Origin: Chloroflexota bacterium
GTDB taxonomy: Bacteria > Chloroflexota > Limnocylindria > Limnocylindrales > CSP1-4
DNA length: 16,543 nt
Assembly: GCA_021786915.1 (NCBI GenBank)
Contig: JAJYMP010000424.1
Span: forward strand, 1 to 16,543
Direction of reading: 5' to 3'
Below are positions 16,118 to 16,543 of the stretch, one piece after another; the first letter of the stretch is position 1; the number at the start of each line of letters is the position of its first letter. Made by a program: the position numbers and the translations under genes. Below the pieces are notes generated by a model. It made no database searches. It saw nothing but the letters and a program-made list of their open reading frames with translations, and was not told where the DNA came from.

Positions 16118-16392
16118 GAACGATCAGCGCCCTCGAGGTCCGCGCCAAGTTCGGCGAGGTGCTCGACGAGGCGGCCGCCGGCGAGCGGTTCGTCGTCGAG
16201 CGCGGTGGTCACGCGGTGGCGGCCATCGTGCCGCTGGCGGACCTCGCCGCCGTCGATCCTGAGAAGATGAGGGCGCGCCGCCTTGCGGCCCTGGATGAGC
16301 TGCGTCGCATGGGCGGCGTCTTCCGCGAGCGGTACGGCCCCATCGACGCTGCGGCGGCTGTCCGGTTTGAGCGAGACGGAGCGCATCGGTGA
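16114..16392 (+). CDS. Phd/YefM-family antitoxin
   Basis: A 92-residue antitoxin. The N-terminus MRTISALEVRAKFGEVLDEA, then AGERFVVERGGHAVAAIVPLADL, is the Phd/YefM DNA-binding and dimerisation fold (residues 1-48). The charged C-terminal half would wrap around the toxin. It represses its own operon through the palindrome just upstream and neutralises the PIN-domain toxin encoded next. The stop overlaps the toxin GTG (GTGA, 16389-16392), a normal arrangement for these pairs. The ATG at 16114 sits 6 nt after the -10, without a Shine-Dalgarno. Confidence 0.9.
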   Translation: MRTISALEVRAKFGEVLDEAAAGERFVVERGGHAVAAIVPLADLAAVDPEKMRARRLAALDELRRMGGVFRERYGPIDAAAAVRFERDGAHR

Positions 16393-16543
16393 CCTTCGCG
16401 GCGATGCCGCCCACGGTCGTCGTGGATGCCTCGATCGCCGTCGGCGCTGCGGTCAGTGAGCCGCCGGCCATGGACGCGCTGGGGGACCTGCAGGACCGCG
16501 CGGCGGTCCTGCTCGCGCCGCCCCTGATCTGGATGGAGACCGC
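16389..16543 (+). CDS. PIN-domain (VapC-like) toxin, 3' end outside window
   Basis: The first 51 codons, from a GTG overlapping the antitoxin stop. TVVVDASIAV (residues 9-18) holds the first catalytic Asp (D13) of PIN RNases, and APPLIWMET near the window edge corresponds to the family's P-x-L-W-x-E segment with the conserved Glu. VapC toxins are Mg-dependent RNases, often cutting tRNA. The remaining catalytic residues lie beyond the window. A Phd antitoxin with a PIN toxin is a known mixed pairing. Confidence 0.85.
   Translation, partial: MTFAAMPPTVVVDASIAVGAAVSEPPAMDALGDLQDRAAVLLAPPLIWMET

Overview
The window is very GC-rich DNA (roughly 70% or more) with tightly packed genes on both strands, many GTG starts and several 1-4 nt gene overlaps. 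Gene content and style fit a deep-branching high-GC bacterium, most plausibly Chloroflexota (Limnocylindria/Ellin6529-like) or Actinomycetota. That placement is a guess from style, not a marker-gene result. The central theme is selenocysteine (Sec): selD, a tRNA-Sec gene, selA and selB are all present, although selD and tRNA-Sec lie about 7.5 kb from selA-selB.

Layout. 1-2029 (+): the tail of one MttB-family (trimethylamine/glycine-betaine methyltransferase-like) protein and a complete second one, separated by a structured spacer. 2057-2518 (-): an SRPBCC-fold protein. 2717-3301 (+): a Cys/His zinc-binding N-terminus joined to membrane segments. 3331-4491 (-): selD, divergent from tRNA-Sec (4563-4659, +). 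4770-6429 (+): a likely three-gene operon with a small membrane protein, a UbiE/MenG-like methyltransferase and a UbiA-like membrane protein. 6484-10060 (-): an ECF nickel/cobalt uptake operon made of a fused CbiM-CbiQ protein, a CbiO/NikO ATPase with a His-rich tail and a Fur-family regulator. A palindromic candidate operator lies upstream at 10147-10168. 10061-10754: mostly non-coding, with a possible frameshifted two-helix membrane protein. 10755-11945 (-): a DAO-family FAD oxidoreductase. 12148-16083 (+): selA, selB and a mobA-like gene. 16114-16543 (+): a Phd/YefM antitoxin and the start of a PIN-domain toxin.

How it fits together (inference). Ni/Co import, Sec incorporation, molybdopterin nucleotide attachment (MobA) and MttB-type methyltransferases that normally act with a corrinoid partner together suggest trace-element-dependent C1 or hydrogen metabolism, for example a Sec-containing formate dehydrogenase encoded elsewhere. 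No selenoprotein gene was recognised inside the window. A recurring signal is a -10-like hexamer exactly 6 nt before the start codon of selD, selA and the antitoxin, with a related one 7 nt before the 2717 gene. This predicts leaderless mRNAs. The ECF operon and the second mttB-like gene instead carry clear Shine-Dalgarno sequences.
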